Source: Gigaspora rosea (taxonomy: Eukaryota; Glomeromycota; Glomeromycetes; Diversisporales; Gigasporaceae). From it: a stretch of DNA of 64,000 nt. Under the pieces are notes generated by a model. It saw only the letters and a list, made by a program, of their open reading frames with translations, was not told the DNA's origin and ran no database searches. The stretch lies in the NCBI GenBank assembly GCA_003550325.1, contig QKWP01001962.1:33287-97286 (forward strand), read 5' to 3'. The first letter of the stretch is position 1; each line of letters starts with the position of its first letter. Below, one piece after another: positions 1-12,759 of the stretch. A program made the position numbers and the translations under genes.

Positions 1-1239
1 GCCTCACCCCAACTCTGCTGCAGCAAAAAGATAATTTGCGAATGAGCAATAAAGGAAAGTAAAATCAATAATGACAGACCTGAAGATAGTATTACATCAA
101 AAAAAAAAAACCAGCCATCCCTGCTAGAGGCAAGGTTCACATGCAAATGTAGATAAGCCTATTCCAGCTACAATCCAAACGTTATTACTTTTATAGAGTC
201 ATGAAAGTATTTGAAAATATCTTAACTTATCAAAAACAATCAATAGTTGCAGTATTTGAATATCAAAGCAGATGGATTAGAATTCTGACAGCTATTGAAC
301 CTAAGTACTTTATTTGTCCCAAAGATAACATAAAAAGAAATATGACATCTATAGTCTTAGATTAATCCTTTGGGAAATTACAAGCAGAAGAACACCTTTA
401 CACTCCCTTGAACCAGACCAGTATTGTCAAAAGTTATTCACATATTCCAAAAAAATACCCCCCTATAGAAGGGATACTATATATTGTTTTGCAAAAAAAA
501 AAAAAAAAGAAAAACATTGGGACAATGCTTCTAACAATTGCCCAGAAGAATAACTTTCAATACTTTAAACAACTTATTTTTAACAAAATTTTGAGTCAGT
601 ACCACCCTACTGAAACATTTTCTCGAAGTAGTAAAATTTCCTTAAGTCATCAGATCAATATAAAGGCATTACCAATTCACTGAAATTACCATACATCATC
701 TTTTTATTTCACCTAAGGCAATAAATTCAAATACTTTAGTGCAGGAATAAAAATTTGAGGAAGGAAGCACATGATTGTTTTGCGCAACACAAATTTCTCA
801 AAGCATTAGGGTTTTTCAAAGAAATACTTACAATAACAAGCACAGTTCTAAAGATCAAAATGTGCTTCAAATTAAATCTTTTTTGTAATAGATTTGGATT
901 AGAAAATATAGACAAACATTGGCAGGAATGCTATCTTGATTTCTTTGGATATTACTAAAATGATCTTGGATCAAAAAAAAAATATCATGATAATCTAGGA
1001 TCAAAAGAAGGAAAAGCATTAGTTGATGCACTATGCAAGGATACTATGTGACTTTTTTGAACCTCAATTATATTTTATTAATATTAAATTTATTAAAGAT
1101 TGATATAATAGATTTTAGTCAAAATTTTTATGATAATTTTAAATATAGAAAATCAGCAAATTAATTACTCTCCTCTAAATTTAGAAAGAACTTTACTTAT
1201 CAATCAATAAGAAGTTAAATTATCTATTACTTATCAGCC
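1..1239. other. No recognisable gene; slightly less AT-rich left edge
   Basis: The first ~760 bases are less AT-rich than the following 10 kb and could be the non-coding end of a gene lying to the left, but I see no conserved motif. Two short open frames (408-683 and 755-958, +) contain a long A run or low-complexity residues and no recognisable domain, so I do not call them genes. Confidence 0.4.
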
Positions 1240-1650
1240 AGGAACTTGTTATTGTATATGCTAGAAATCATTTTACTAGATGTTTATAAATTAGATCTAA
1301 AAATCTAATACTGCATTAGAAGTAGCAACTTTTTTTTTAAAATATTTACAATTTTTGGGCCACTAACAATTTTATATAGTAACAATAGAGCACAATTTAT
1401 TATAGATCTAATTAGTAATTTATACAATTTATAAATATTAATAAAAATTAAAATAATTTATAGTCAAGCTTACTATTCTCAAAGCCAAAGTTCTGTTAAA
1501 CAAGAAAATAGAATTTTAAAAAATAAATTAAGTTACTAGTTAGATAAAACTAAAAAACAACTAGCTATTAGGTTTAAATATGTTATTTTTGCTATAAATA
1601 ATTCTTATAGTTATAATATAAAGCTGTTTTTGGTTTTTAATATTGATTAT
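1240..1650 (+). pseudogene. Relic of a retroviral-type integrase core
   Basis: Conceptual translation from 1356 reads GPLTILYSNNRAQF, then after about 30 residues AYYSQSQSSVKQENRILKN. This is the layout of an rve integrase core: the block around the second catalytic Asp (normally SDNG.EF, here SNNRAQF), followed by the Y.PQSQG.VER.N block carrying the catalytic Glu (here VKQEN). Stops interrupt the frame after LISNLYNL and after NKLSY. The stretch from 1248 (ARNHFTR) fits the region after the first Asp. No LTRs or other domains are visible nearby, so this is a fossil fragment of an integrase-bearing element. Motif recognition is by eye only. Confidence 0.5.
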
Positions 1651-2055
1651 TAAATTTAATAAATAATTTGGATAATAATTATTTAAATAAAGAAGTAATT
1701 GAAAATAGCTATAAATTACCTAAATATATAGATAATTTAGATAATTTAAATTTTAATAGTAAATATAATAATTATAATACTATAAATTTATTTATTTTTT
1801 ATAAAATAAATTTAATTAAAATTTAAATTTTAGTATAAACTAATTTTGGTATAAGCTACTACAACAAATATTTGAATTTTATAAAATTAAATTGTTAATA
1901 AAATTAAATTTATAGATCAACTTTTATTAGATAATATTTCAGGTATTAAAATATATTTATAATAAAAATATAGTTATTGTATTTAAAAGTAGAGTATACA
2001 AATTTCTAAATTCATATTAAATAAATTGTAGATCAATTTTGTATAACAATAATTA

Positions 2056-2411
2056 CTATAGGTGTCCAAAAAATAAGCTACTACTAAAAATAAGCTATTC
2101 TCTGATTTTTTTAAAAATTCTTAAAAAATTTGTTAGCAGTTACTATATATAAAATTTTTTTTACTAAGTAAACTTTAAAAAGTCAAAGAAATTTTTCTTA
2201 AAAATTTTTATAGTATTGCCAAGTCAATTATATAAAGTTGTTCAGGATATCAAAATACACTTACAGTAAATATTTTATATTATTTGAACAACTTTTTATT
2301 AGTAAGATTTTCAATTTTTCAAAAAAATCAAATATTTGAAAATAAGCTACTTTTATGTTTTTTTGTATAACTTTTTGGCCAAAAAGGATAGCTTATTTTT
2401 GAATATATACA
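2056..2411. mobile_element. Probable TA-flanked MITE (AAAATAAGC-type termini)
   Basis: The left end CTATAGGTGTCC then AAAAAATAAGCTA is matched in inverted orientation by TAGCTTATTTTTG then AATATATACAG. Both ends are flanked by TA (2054-2055, 2412-2413). The termini resemble those of the element at 41333-41526. No coding capacity. The boundaries are weaker than for the other MITEs. Confidence 0.4.
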
Positions 2412-2936
2412 GTATATGTTTACATATAAATATTATATGATTTGACCAATCAAAATTAGAAATTCTTTGTATAAATCCAAAAAAATATATAGCTTCTTTA
2501 GCAAACTTTGATTATAAGTAAAGTTAATTTTTTTTAAAGCAATAGAAATTATACAACTTTACTATTATAAATAATCTATCATAATCTATATATTATATAA
2601 TTTTGAAACAAATTAATTAAGATATTAAAAAGTTTTATTAGAAGCATATTTTTATTACTATATAAAAATCTAATGTACAATATAGATCATATGAAAAATG
2701 ATCTATGTACATGTTGTGTCTAAAGTTGACACCTGCCTGAAGTTGCAACTTTAGGTACCTGAAATTAGATCATCTCATATGTGTTAGCTAGGCAATTTTA
2801 GTCAAGTATAACTCCAAGCACCTGAGATTACAGCTTTAGACAAGTGCTAACTTCAGGCATGACATAATAAATTAAACAATTTTAATGAAAATAATAAATC
2901 AAATAACTCTAATAAAAATAATTAATTAACTCATAA

Positions 2937-3006
2937 ATTGATAGTATAGTAGTTAGCACTCCCAGATTACTATCATAAGGTTATGGGTTTGAATCCAACT
3001 AGAGAA
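2937..3006 (+). other. tRNA-like sequence, decayed tRNA or SINE head
   Basis: TAGTATAGTAGTTAGCACT resembles an A-box/D-arm and GGGTTTGAATCC a B-box/T-loop, at about tRNA spacing. The anticodon arm does not pair and the acceptor ends do not match, so it is not a functional tRNA. A tRNA-derived SINE head or a tRNA pseudogene is the best reading. Confidence 0.35.
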
Positions 3007-4392
3007 CAAGACTTGGCTAAAAGCACAATTGAATAATCTATAAGGATTTGGTTAGAACAAAAAAGAGCAAGATCCAAACAAATACAGTTTGCTAGTATAA
3101 CTACAAAGTTAAAAATAACCAAAAAAATGTAATCTATTAACAAAAAAAATTAAAATTGATAAACCAGCTTAAAAAAAAGATTCTGCTAGTGGATTATATA
3201 AAGTTAAAGAACTACAGACCAAAAAGAATAGTAGGTTCTATACTATAAAAACAGGAACACAGAATCATAAAGATGAATTTAATAGAACACAAGTTTTTTT
3301 ACCAGTATGGTGATATATAGGACCAATGGTTACCATTAATTTTTGCAAAAAAATAATACTATTCTAAAAATGTAAATTCTAAGGTATCTAAGAACCTTTG
3401 GATACAGAGAGAAAAAAAGAAAAAAAGTAATAAATCAAATAATTCTAATGAAAGTAAAGAATCAAATAATTCTGATAAAGATAAACAATCAAATAGTTTG
3501 ATTCTAACAAAAAGTAATAATTAAATAATTTTAATAATGATAAATAATCTAGAAAAAGTAAAAAATAATTAATTTTAATAAGAATAAAGAATCAAATAAT
3601 CCTAATAAAAGTAAAAAATAATTTTTAAAAATAAAGAATTAAATAATTTTAATAAAAATAAAAGTTCAAATAATTCTAATAATTCTAATAAAATAGACTA
3701 TTTGGATCAAGATAATATTAAAATATTTAATTTTATATTATAAAAATTTTATTAAATATTTTGCAAATAATATAAGAGCCCACTTTTATTATCAAATATT
3801 TAGAGGAAAGGAATCAAGAGCACTATAAGTTATTATATATTTTTTGAATTTTGATTGGTTAAATAAGAAAAAGAAGATATGGTCTCTTAAAAAGTTAAAA
3901 TTAGCTAATAAAAATAGAAATCCTATTTATTAAATTTTAATAATTTAATAACTATTTTATATAAATATAAAAGTGCTTGATTTTTTAGTATATCTGTATC
4001 ACAGTGCACTTCTTATTATGTAATAAGTTTGCACAATATAATAAATATATAATTCAACTATAATCCAATATTAAAATTTATTAAAGTTTATATATAATTA
4101 ATTTTTTTAATAACTTAATTTATTTAAGACTTTACAAACATTGCTAACAAAACATTATTGAGTAAAAAACAATTGTGAAAAACATATATAAAAAAACTCA
4201 TAACAATATAAAAAAATAACAATGATAGTTGTTTAGATACTTGCTTATGCTTGTATCTAAACAGAGTAACTGCAGTGCTTTTACTAATAATATCCCAACA
4301 ATCTGTAATCTTTGTGCAACAAAACTTTGATTATATATAGTAAAATTACCAATAATAATGCCTAAAAAATGACAAAAAAAAAGAGCAATGTA

Positions 4393-4802
4393 TAGTGCAG
4401 GACACCTAAAGGCTTCCTGAATTTTAAAAGCTTATAATTTTTAATATAAAAATAATATCACAAAAAATAAGCTACTATTTTGTAGTTTAGCTAATTTACT
4501 ACAACTTAGTAGCTTTATTTTTTAAAAAATTATTGTATTTTTTTTAATTAATAAGTTTAAAGATATAGTATTTTTATATGATACATGAATATTTAACCAA
4601 AAATGGGACAAGTCACATGATCTTGACATGCTGCTATTGGTCAATTTTAAATTTATTTTTAAAATTAATTTTAAAATATTTTTTAATAATTAATTTTTAG
4701 CCAATCAAAATAAAGAATTCAAAAAGACATCAAATTTTTTAATATAAAATTTTCAAAAATAGGACAAGTCATATGATTTCTGCCTTTAGGTGTCCTGCAC
4801 TG
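4393..4802. mobile_element. 410-bp MITE with 21-bp TIRs and TA target duplication
   Basis: The left end TAGTGCAGGACACCTAAAGG(C) and the reverse complement of the right end differ only at the first base (T/C). Both sides are flanked by TA (4391-4392, 4803-4804). Inside, two copies of a GGACAAGTCA(C/T)ATGAT motif are visible. There is no transposase. A Yagtgcagg-type end plus TA duplication suits a Tc1/mariner/pogo-type non-autonomous element. Confidence 0.7.
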
Positions 4803-4804
4803 TA

Positions 4805-6340
4805 GCAAAAAAAATTACTACCAACAATAAGCAAAACTTCACAATGATAAAATCCCTTACTAGTAGTAGTAACAAAAAATAACTATGCAAAAAATACCAA
4901 ATACAATGAAACTACTGTGAAAACTATTAAATATGACAAAACAAAATAAATTGACCACCAATAACAATTCTAAAAGCAACAAAGAAATTAATATCAGCAA
5001 TAACAATATAAAAAAAAACTACTAAGAAAAAGAAATAGTGCCAAAAAATAATAATATAAAAAACACTAAATACAATACAAATAAAAAATTTACTACTAAC
5101 ACTGTTGTCTAAAAAATAACAAAAGAAATTGCAATAGCAACTAAAAAAAACCACCAACAAGTATAAAATCTTTTAACAACAAGAACCTTTACTACTATTC
5201 TAGGAATAAATAATAATGTAAAAATACCAAATATGATATGAAATAGCAAAACGAAGAAACCTACTACCAACAATGATATCTAAAAAATAACAAGCAATGG
5301 CAATACAAAAAAAACTACCAATAGCAAAAATGAAATATACCAATAACAAAAGCCTTAATAATACCAAATTAGCAACAAAAATAACTATGTGACAATATCA
5401 ACAAAGTGATGATATTAACAAAAAGACAAAACCAAAATTCAATAACACCAAAATGTGATGTAAACCTGAATAACTTGTTAGTAACTAATAAAAAAAAGTA
5501 TTAAACATATACAAAAAAAAATTGTAAAGTTAATAATCATTATGGATTATTAACTGTTTATATTTCTATGATCAGGAGTGCACTACAGTACAGGGTGCAA
5601 TAATTTAATAATTTTAATATAAAATTATAAATATAATATCTTTATATTAATATTAAAGAGAATTATATTCATAACACTATATTATATACACACTTATTTC
5701 AAAAATCACAAATATCTCAAAATTTTACTAGAGTAATATCTGTTGTATTACTAACAAAAAATGCTTCTCTTGAAATTTTACTATAATATTAAAACTTTAA
5801 TTCTAATTCTAACTCTATTCTTATTCTAATTTAGTTTATATAGTAGAGTGTTGTACATAACACAGTATTATAAATATAATATTTTTATATTAATATTAAA
5901 TTTAAATTTATAATTTTATTTAAATAAATTTTAATAGAAATAATTATATTAAAACAAACAAAAAAATTGCAAGTAATTAATTAAATAATATTAAAATTAG
6001 TAATTATTTATTTTTTAATATATTAATTTATTTTAAATTAAATATTTAATATTTATAAGTTTAAAAAACAAAATTAATAATATCAAATAAAAATAATATA
6101 ACTAGTAAAAATATTGATTTTTTTAAAAAAATATTCAAATTAAAACTTAATTAAAATAAATATATAAACCAAAATTTAAATCTAATTAAAAAAAATATAG
6201 TTATTATCCAAAAAATAAATTTGGAAATTAGAATAAAAAATTATTATTTTGGTATCAAAATATTGATTCAAAATTTGTAAGTTAATTTAAATAAATATAA
6301 TAATAATTAATTAAATACTAAAAATATTATTAATTGTTGG
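4805..6340. other. AAC/AAT-rich low-complexity DNA
   Basis: Degenerate runs of ACAAAAA, AATAACAA and CTACCAACAA dominate 4805-5480, then AT-rich sequence. The minus-strand frame at 4927-5160 is a Phe/Val/Ile-rich reading of this simple sequence, not a gene. Confidence 0.5.
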
Positions 6341-6349
6341 GGATTATAT

Positions 6350-6615
6350 TGAAAACTAGATCATGGTGAATATATTACAAGACTTATATAAAAAGCATTA
6401 AATTTAAAACTATACCTTCTTTTTTTAACCCAAATAGGGACCCTGATCTTAACTCTAAAAAAAATTTATTTATATACATTATGAAATTAGATCCAATTTT
6501 TAAAAAACTTTCTTAATCATCATATAAAACTTATTATAATTCAGAGCTAGCTGGTCCAAAAATTTTTTATAATTCTGGTCAAATTTTTACTATAATATGA
6601 TTTTTACAATAATTA
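6350..6615. repeat. Dispersed ~270-bp repeat, copy 1
   Basis: Runs in parallel with 7283-7556: both copies share ACTTATATAAAAAG, ATTATGAAATTAG, CCAATTTTTAAAAAACT and TTTTTTATAATTCTGG in the same order. Copy 1 more often has T or A where copy 2 has C or G (CCAAAAATT against CCAGAAATT; TCTGGTCAAATT against TCTGGCCAGAATT), so copy 1 looks the more decayed. Confidence 0.65.
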
Positions 6616-6659
6616 TCTACATTAATTATTAATATTAATTTAATTTAACTATATATAAC

Positions 6660-6885
6660 TAAAGATAAAAAATCAAGTAAACAAAATATTATTAATAGTA
6701 AAAATAGCAATAAGAATAATAGTAAAAATAGCAATAATAACAATATTAATAATAATATTAATAACAAAAGCAGTAATAATACAAATAACAATAGTTGTAG
6801 CTATAATAATAATGATAATAATAGCAATAGCAATACTGATAACAATTGTAATAAAAGTAATATTAAAATTAATAATAATAAGAGT
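6660..6885. repeat. AAT/AGT/AAC trinucleotide-like low-complexity tract
   Basis: A 225-bp stretch made almost only of AAT, AGT, AAC, AAA and AGC triplets. It would encode Asn/Ser-rich sequence in one frame, but no flanking coding context is seen. Confidence 0.6.
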
Positions 6886-7282
6886 ATATTTATATATTGC
6901 ATATATACTATTTCACACCTGCTACAAATCACAAAATTTAGGTATAACTTAAAATAAAAACAACTGTTTCTGTTATTAGTTAGGGTTAGAATATGATAAA
7001 ACTAATACATGGACAAAAGAAGAGTTTTATAGTATAATATTGCAAGAAATTTTTTTTGTTAAAACATGTAGAATAGTTTCATATACAAAATTTTGAGTTG
7101 CAAGTGATTTTTGACAAATGAACATTTGTTTTAAATTTTTCTAATCATGCTATATTATACTTGATCTTGAAATTTAATTAGTTGATCATATAAAAAGTGA
7201 CAAATTGGTGATAGTACAAAGTGTGCTGGATAAATGTACTCTAATTATAATATTTTTAATTATAATAATACTAATAATTATT

Positions 7283-7556
7283 GTTGCAGATCATAGTGAA
7301 AAGCAGATCATGTGATTATATCACATGACTTATATAAAAAGTATTAAATTTAAAAACTATACCCGCTTTTTCTAACCCTAACAGGGACTCTGACCCTAAT
7401 CCTAAAAAAAAATTTGTCTATATATATTATGAAATTAGGCCCAATTTTTAAAAAACTCCTTTAATCTTCATATAAAGTCAATCATAATTCAGGCCAACTG
7501 GCCCAGAAATTTTTTATAATTCTGGCCAGAATTTCACCATAATCCACCACAATTAT
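7283..7556. repeat. Dispersed ~270-bp repeat, copy 2
   Basis: The better preserved partner of 6350-6615, same orientation, starts about 930 bp apart. It contains CTAACCCTAACAGGGAC, a short telomere-like tract also met in other repeats of this window. Confidence 0.65.
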
Positions 7557-8559
7557 TATAATATTTTTAACAAAAAATTGAAATAATTTTTGAAAAAAAT
7601 AAATTAGTATTTACTAAAATAAAATTTAGAAATTGAATCAAGCTTTAAAGATAAATCAATTTCTACAAATGCTAGCAAATTTACAATTTTTCAAGAAAGT
7701 AGACAAAAAAAATTAAGTGAAACAAAACAATTTAGTAATAATTATAAAAAATTATTACAAAATAAAATGCTAAAAAAATTAATAAGTCTAAAACAAATTA
7801 TAAATTTGAACAAATTTACTAAACTTAAAATACAAAAAATTGATAAATTATTAATAGTTTCATCAAAATTTATTTTTGTTAAAATTTTAAAAATTAAAAA
7901 TAATAAATTGTATAAAATTGGCTATTTATTAGGTATTTTAAAAAAGAGTATATTTATTCACTATACTCCGCAGTATCAATATTCATTGCTCTTTATATAA
8001 TTGACCAATAAAATTTTAAGATTAGATATAATGTTACATGATTAATTAATTAAAAAAATATTTGTTTTGTCAAAAGTTATCTATAATACAAAATTGAGCA
8101 TATAAAACCACTTTGGGTTCTAAAAAAATAAAATTTCTTGCAAAATTTTACTATAAAAACCTTTTTTTGCTTGTACACTAACTTTACTTCTATCCTAACT
8201 CTAGCTAATAAAAAAAATTTAACTATTTAAATTATTTTGATTTAATATCAAACCTGATTTTATAATCTGCAATAGGCAGTAATAGTAAATAATCTGAAAT
8301 GATCCAAATGACTCAAATAACAAATAACTAGTCATTAGGTTATTTCAAAAGTGAAATGGTCTATAGAGTTATTTGAATTTGATTGATAGAAATAATAATT
8401 AACTACAATTTGATTATATTCAAATAATTTGGAATATTATAATAAAAATAGCTATATAAAAAAAACCTGGGTTTATTATATTCTACTAATTTGAAATTTG
8501 CAATAGATCAGATATAGTATAGAACTTGAAATTAAGTTAACTCAAGTATTTCAAATCAG

Positions 8560-8745
8560 AATTTTGTAACTCAAATTTTAACTCAAATTAATTTGAATCA
8601 AAGTATTAACTTGAATTAATTTGAATCAAAAACTAACTCAAATAACTTGAATCAATATATTAACTTGAGTTAACTTGAATTAGCTTGAATTAAAATATTA
8701 ATATTAATTTGAGCTAAATTTGAGTTATTATTTTAATTCAAATAT
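8560..8745. repeat. Degenerate tandem array of AACTTGAATTAATTTGAATCA-like units
   Basis: Seven or so imperfect 20-22 bp units made of AACTCAAATTAA / AACTTGAATTAA follow one another. No gene. Related GATCATTTGAGTTATTT-like words recur at 8280-8400 and 10230-10400. Confidence 0.55.
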
Positions 8746-11632
8746 TTGATATTAATTTTTTTTTAATATAATGTCTCAGAATACAGTTGGTGTGCAATGC
8801 ATTTAATTATTTTAATTTATTTTTATATGATTTAATTTTTAAATTACTTTTAATATTATATAAAATGAATCTTGCTAATAAATTTATTAAATATATAAAA
8901 ACTAGTAATTTAGTCTATATAAAAATTGTTTTTGAATTACTTAACTTTTATAATATAATTATCAGAATAAAAAATTGGCTTATCAAAAATAAATTAGTTA
9001 ACTAAAAGTTCTTTTTGATCTATTATAATATAGCTGTTACATGAATATTAATTATTTTAATTTATATTAATTTATTTGTTTAATATTAATTAATCAAAAT
9101 ATTTAAATTACTTTTTAATCCATTTTTCAAATTCATTATTATTTTTTTTACTCCAATTTCATATCTATAATAAAATAATAATTTTTCAAATTTTTATTAA
9201 ATTACCTGCTTTAGCAGACTTCAAATAATATGTAAACACTTTATACTTGTTGATTTTATTAATAACAATAACCAACTTGATATATTCCATTAGAATTATT
9301 CATGTTTGCCAATTTTTGATAATATGTAAATACTTTGTTTTTATTATTTTTATTCCTATTCCATATTTATAACAATTACCAAGCCAATTAATTCTTTTAG
9401 TATGCCCTATATTAGCAAATTTTTTGAATGTTTTATATTTATACTTTTTATCATTAATTTTGTGAAGATAAAAAATATCCTAATTTATATGTTTTATCAA
9501 TACAAGGGCTTTGTAGTTATAAACTATATAGTAATTTAATGGTTGTAGCTGATTAGAAAATTGCTTAAATTAAAGGCATATTTAATAATATATACAATAA
9601 AATTTATACTTATAATCTAGTTATTTAACAGCTAGATAGTTGATTAGAGTTAGTTTGACAAAAATATTAATTTTAATAAATTTTAAATAAATATAGAAAT
9701 TTAATTAAATAAAATCTATTTATTTAGTCTATATCACATAAATATTATTAAAAAAATAAATATTATCTTTACTGCTCTTTATAGTTATCAATAAATAATC
9801 ATTCTAAAAACTTTTTATAGTTATATTAAATAATTATTCTAATAGCTTTTTATTGTTGTATTATAAAAACATTCTAACAAGCTCTTTAGAATAAGCATTA
9901 GTATTTGAATTAGGATTGTTAAATATAGCTCATGATTCATGAGATATTTGATCACATATTAGAGACTTTTATTAATAAAGAGTAAGTTTGGTTAATAGAC
10001 ATTATTATAATAAGCTTTTAATATATATTTTCAAAATTTTCATATTAGTATAACAGAGAACTGCATATACTTAGGCAAGATAAATAGAATCAACTTAGGA
10101 GCACAAATTTATATACTGAAATTTTTATAAAGTAACTGGTATAGCATATAAAACAACCAAGTATATAATGTAAAAAAGTAAATTGCAGCTCTAGAACATG
10201 TTCTGATATAGAAAATCAATATAAATTCTATATGTACAATAATCTAATGATCTAAATAACTCAAATAACCCAGGTTATTTGTAAATACCAGGATCATTTT
10301 GTTCTGAATCATTTGCAAATAATCCAAATCTTAATAACTCATAATGACCAGATCATTTTAAAGTTATTTGAGATTATTAAAAAACTTTCAAATAATTAGA
10401 TCATTTACTATTACTAGTAGTAAATGTGACAACAGTGCACATATAGTATATAAATATACTTTTTAAAAAATTATTATAAGGCTAATAATTTAGAAAAAGT
10501 AATTAAAAATAATTTTTCTAAATTAGAAGATATTTAAACAACTAAACTATTATTAAAAACAGCAGCAAAACAATTAGATACAAAATTTAAAAATCTAAAA
10601 AAAAAAAACAAATTGTATTTACAAAGCTCTGTATACTAATAATAGATAATATAAAAAACAAAATTTATTTTGTGTTTTAAAATATTATCAAAGAATAGTT
10701 TGTAAAAATAATTAGCAAATGTTTATAAATTTTTATTTTAACTATATAAAAAATATACTTAAATATTTTTTATATACTATATATAGTTTAGGCAATATAA
10801 AAAAAATTTCTTAGTTTTCATATTCTGGCAAGTCAAAAAAGTCAAGACCTTAAATTTTTTTTTTTAAGATACAAAAAATAGATAACCAATAAGTATATGC
10901 TATTATAAATTAGCTATATTGCTATAATTCTAATACTAGATTCTATATCTAGTTTTAGATTTTTACTAAGTCTTCAATTTTAAAGTGCAGTAGAAACTAT
11001 GTACTTTATCCTATAATTAGTTAGGGGAGTAACAAAAATCAGGTGATTTTTTAGGGGGGGAGGGGGGTAAAAAAAGTTAAAATTATATATAAGAACCTGA
11101 CTATTTATATATTAAGGAAGAGGGAAGGGGGGTAGGCCTCTGATAAAAAATAATCAGGTGATTAATGACACTGCCCTTATAGTATAATAGTTTCTATAGT
11201 ATAATTAATTGATATGCATATATAATCAGACTTTAGAGATACTATAAAAATTATTATAGCTTTTATCATAACTAATTATAGCATAAGTCATAACAGTTTT
11301 TACTGCAATATTGTTGAATATATCTATAATCAAACTATTTGGTTTGTATTAAGCTGATTGGTGAACCAGATTAGTAATATAAAATTACTATAACTTTTAT
11401 AAATTTTGGTAAATTAGTTTTATATAATTTATGATATACAGTTATAAAATTAAAATTTTTGGTAATTAAGAAATACAATTTAGATTATAATATAATAATA
11501 CTAGCCTAATTTTATAAAGTTAATATGTTTTATGTATAGTAAAATTGTACTATATATAAATAAAAATTAATACTCTAATTTGAATTAAAAATCTTAAATC
11601 TGATCAAAAATGCTAAATTGTAGTTTATTAAT
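8746..11632. other. AT-rich intergenic DNA, no gene seen
   Basis: The plus-strand frame at 8787-9005 is a low-complexity Lys/Asn/Ile/Leu reading. A G-run pair (AGGGGGGGAGGGGGGT near 11053-11068 and a second purine run near 11115-11132) lies between two AATCAGGTGATT copies, perhaps the edges of a small decayed element. Confidence 0.4.
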
Positions 11633-11636
11633 CTAC
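11633..11636. repeat. Target site duplication CTAC, left copy
   Basis: CTAC immediately precedes the TGTTACAAGC end of the LTR element and is repeated directly after its other end at 21618-21621, so this insertion's outer boundaries are intact. Confidence 0.75.
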
Positions 11637-12726
11637 TGTTACAAGCGACTATTGCCTTCAATATAGTACTTGCAACACAGCACACGGCGACAGGAATCTT
11701 ATAAGGGTCAGAGGAGATATGAAGCGGTATGTAAGTGGAATATTACTTCACTAAGGTAGTTCAATATATATATTTATTGATTTACAGCGAGTATTTATTG
11801 GACAAAGATATATTTTATTTATTTAACAATTTTATTCAAGAGATATAAGTATTCTGAGATATTGAGAAGAAAAGGGGAATCTGAGTCTAGTGTGTAGAAG
11901 GGAAAAAGCTAGAGTTTATATATCTTTTTACACTAATAGTAGAAGCAGTTAATGGTAGTGGTAATGGTAATGGTAGTGGCAGCGGTAGTAGAGGACCCCG
12001 AACAATATATATAGAGGTTACATTGAAATTTTGGCTAAAAAGGTTACTTTTTTACAAAAATGTTACATTTGAAAAGTGGATATTGGTCAAAAGGTTACAT
12101 TTAAAAGTGGATAAAAGCTTTTAATGTTATATTATTAAAAGTGGATAAAATTAATAAGTTTTAAATAGGTTGTATTTAAAATTTGGATAAAGAAAAAATT
12201 TTTTAAAAAAACCTTTTTTTGAAAAAAATTTTTTTTTAAGAAAAATTTTTTTTTTAAGAAATGAAAAATTTTTTTTTAAGAAAAATTTTTTTTTGGAAAA
12301 ACTTTTTTTTTGAGATAAATTTTTTTTTGAGAAAAATTTTTTTTTGAGAAAAATTTTTTTTTGAGAACTTTTTTTTTGAGAAAAATTTTTTTTAAGAAAA
12401 ATTTTTTTTTAAGAAAAATTTTTTAAAAAAAAGTATTGTTATATTTAATATTTGGTTAAAATTTATTAAATATTAAAACTTATATATAAAATATGGTTAA
12501 TTAGCTCTAATAAAAAGTGGATAAAAATTTTAAAAAGTTTATATTAAAGCTAATGTAACCTCTATATGTATTGTTCGGGGTCCTGGTAGTGGTAGTGGTA
12601 GTGGTACTCATGCTTCTAACCATATTAATAATAATACTAATAACGATAATAAAATAATAATAACATATACAATAATAATAATATAAAACTGATAGTAATC
12701 TAATAACTAAAATCCATTCTATAACA
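11637..12726 (-). repeat. 3' LTR of the gypsy element (interrupted)
   Basis: Starts TGTTACAAGC and ends CTATAACA on the plus strand. Without the MITE at 11992-12584 it is 497 bp, against 488 bp for the other LTR. It contains a GGTAGT microsatellite, which is where the MITE landed. It keeps CpGs (GCGACT, CGGCGACA, GCGGTA, CAGCGAG) that have become CpA in the other LTR. Confidence 0.93.
11992..12584. mobile_element. 593-bp MITE inserted in the 3' LTR
   Basis: Termini are 33-bp inverted repeats beginning AGGACCCCGAACAATA with one mismatch. Just inside are repeated GGTTACATT...AAAAGTGGATAAA units, and the centre (12225-12430) is an array of GAAAAATTTTTTTTT units. It has no coding capacity. The flanks GGTAGTAG and GGTAGTGG could be an 8-bp duplication with one mismatch, but the site is itself a GGTAGT repeat, so duplication length cannot be fixed. 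The uninterrupted LTR at 21130-21617 serves as the empty site. Confidence 0.9.
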
Positions 12727-12742
12727 TTTCTGTCCCCTTTAA
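12727..12742 (-). promoter_or_regulatory. Polypurine tract of the gypsy element
   Basis: On the coding strand TTAAAGGGGACAGAAA lies directly against the first base of the 3' LTR, the expected position for the plus-strand primer of reverse transcription. Confidence 0.8.
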
Positions 12743-12759
12743 GAATGAGTACTGCAAAT

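Noticed and set aside
2937-3006. Functional tRNA gene
   Set aside because: A- and B-box words are present but anticodon and acceptor stems do not pair.
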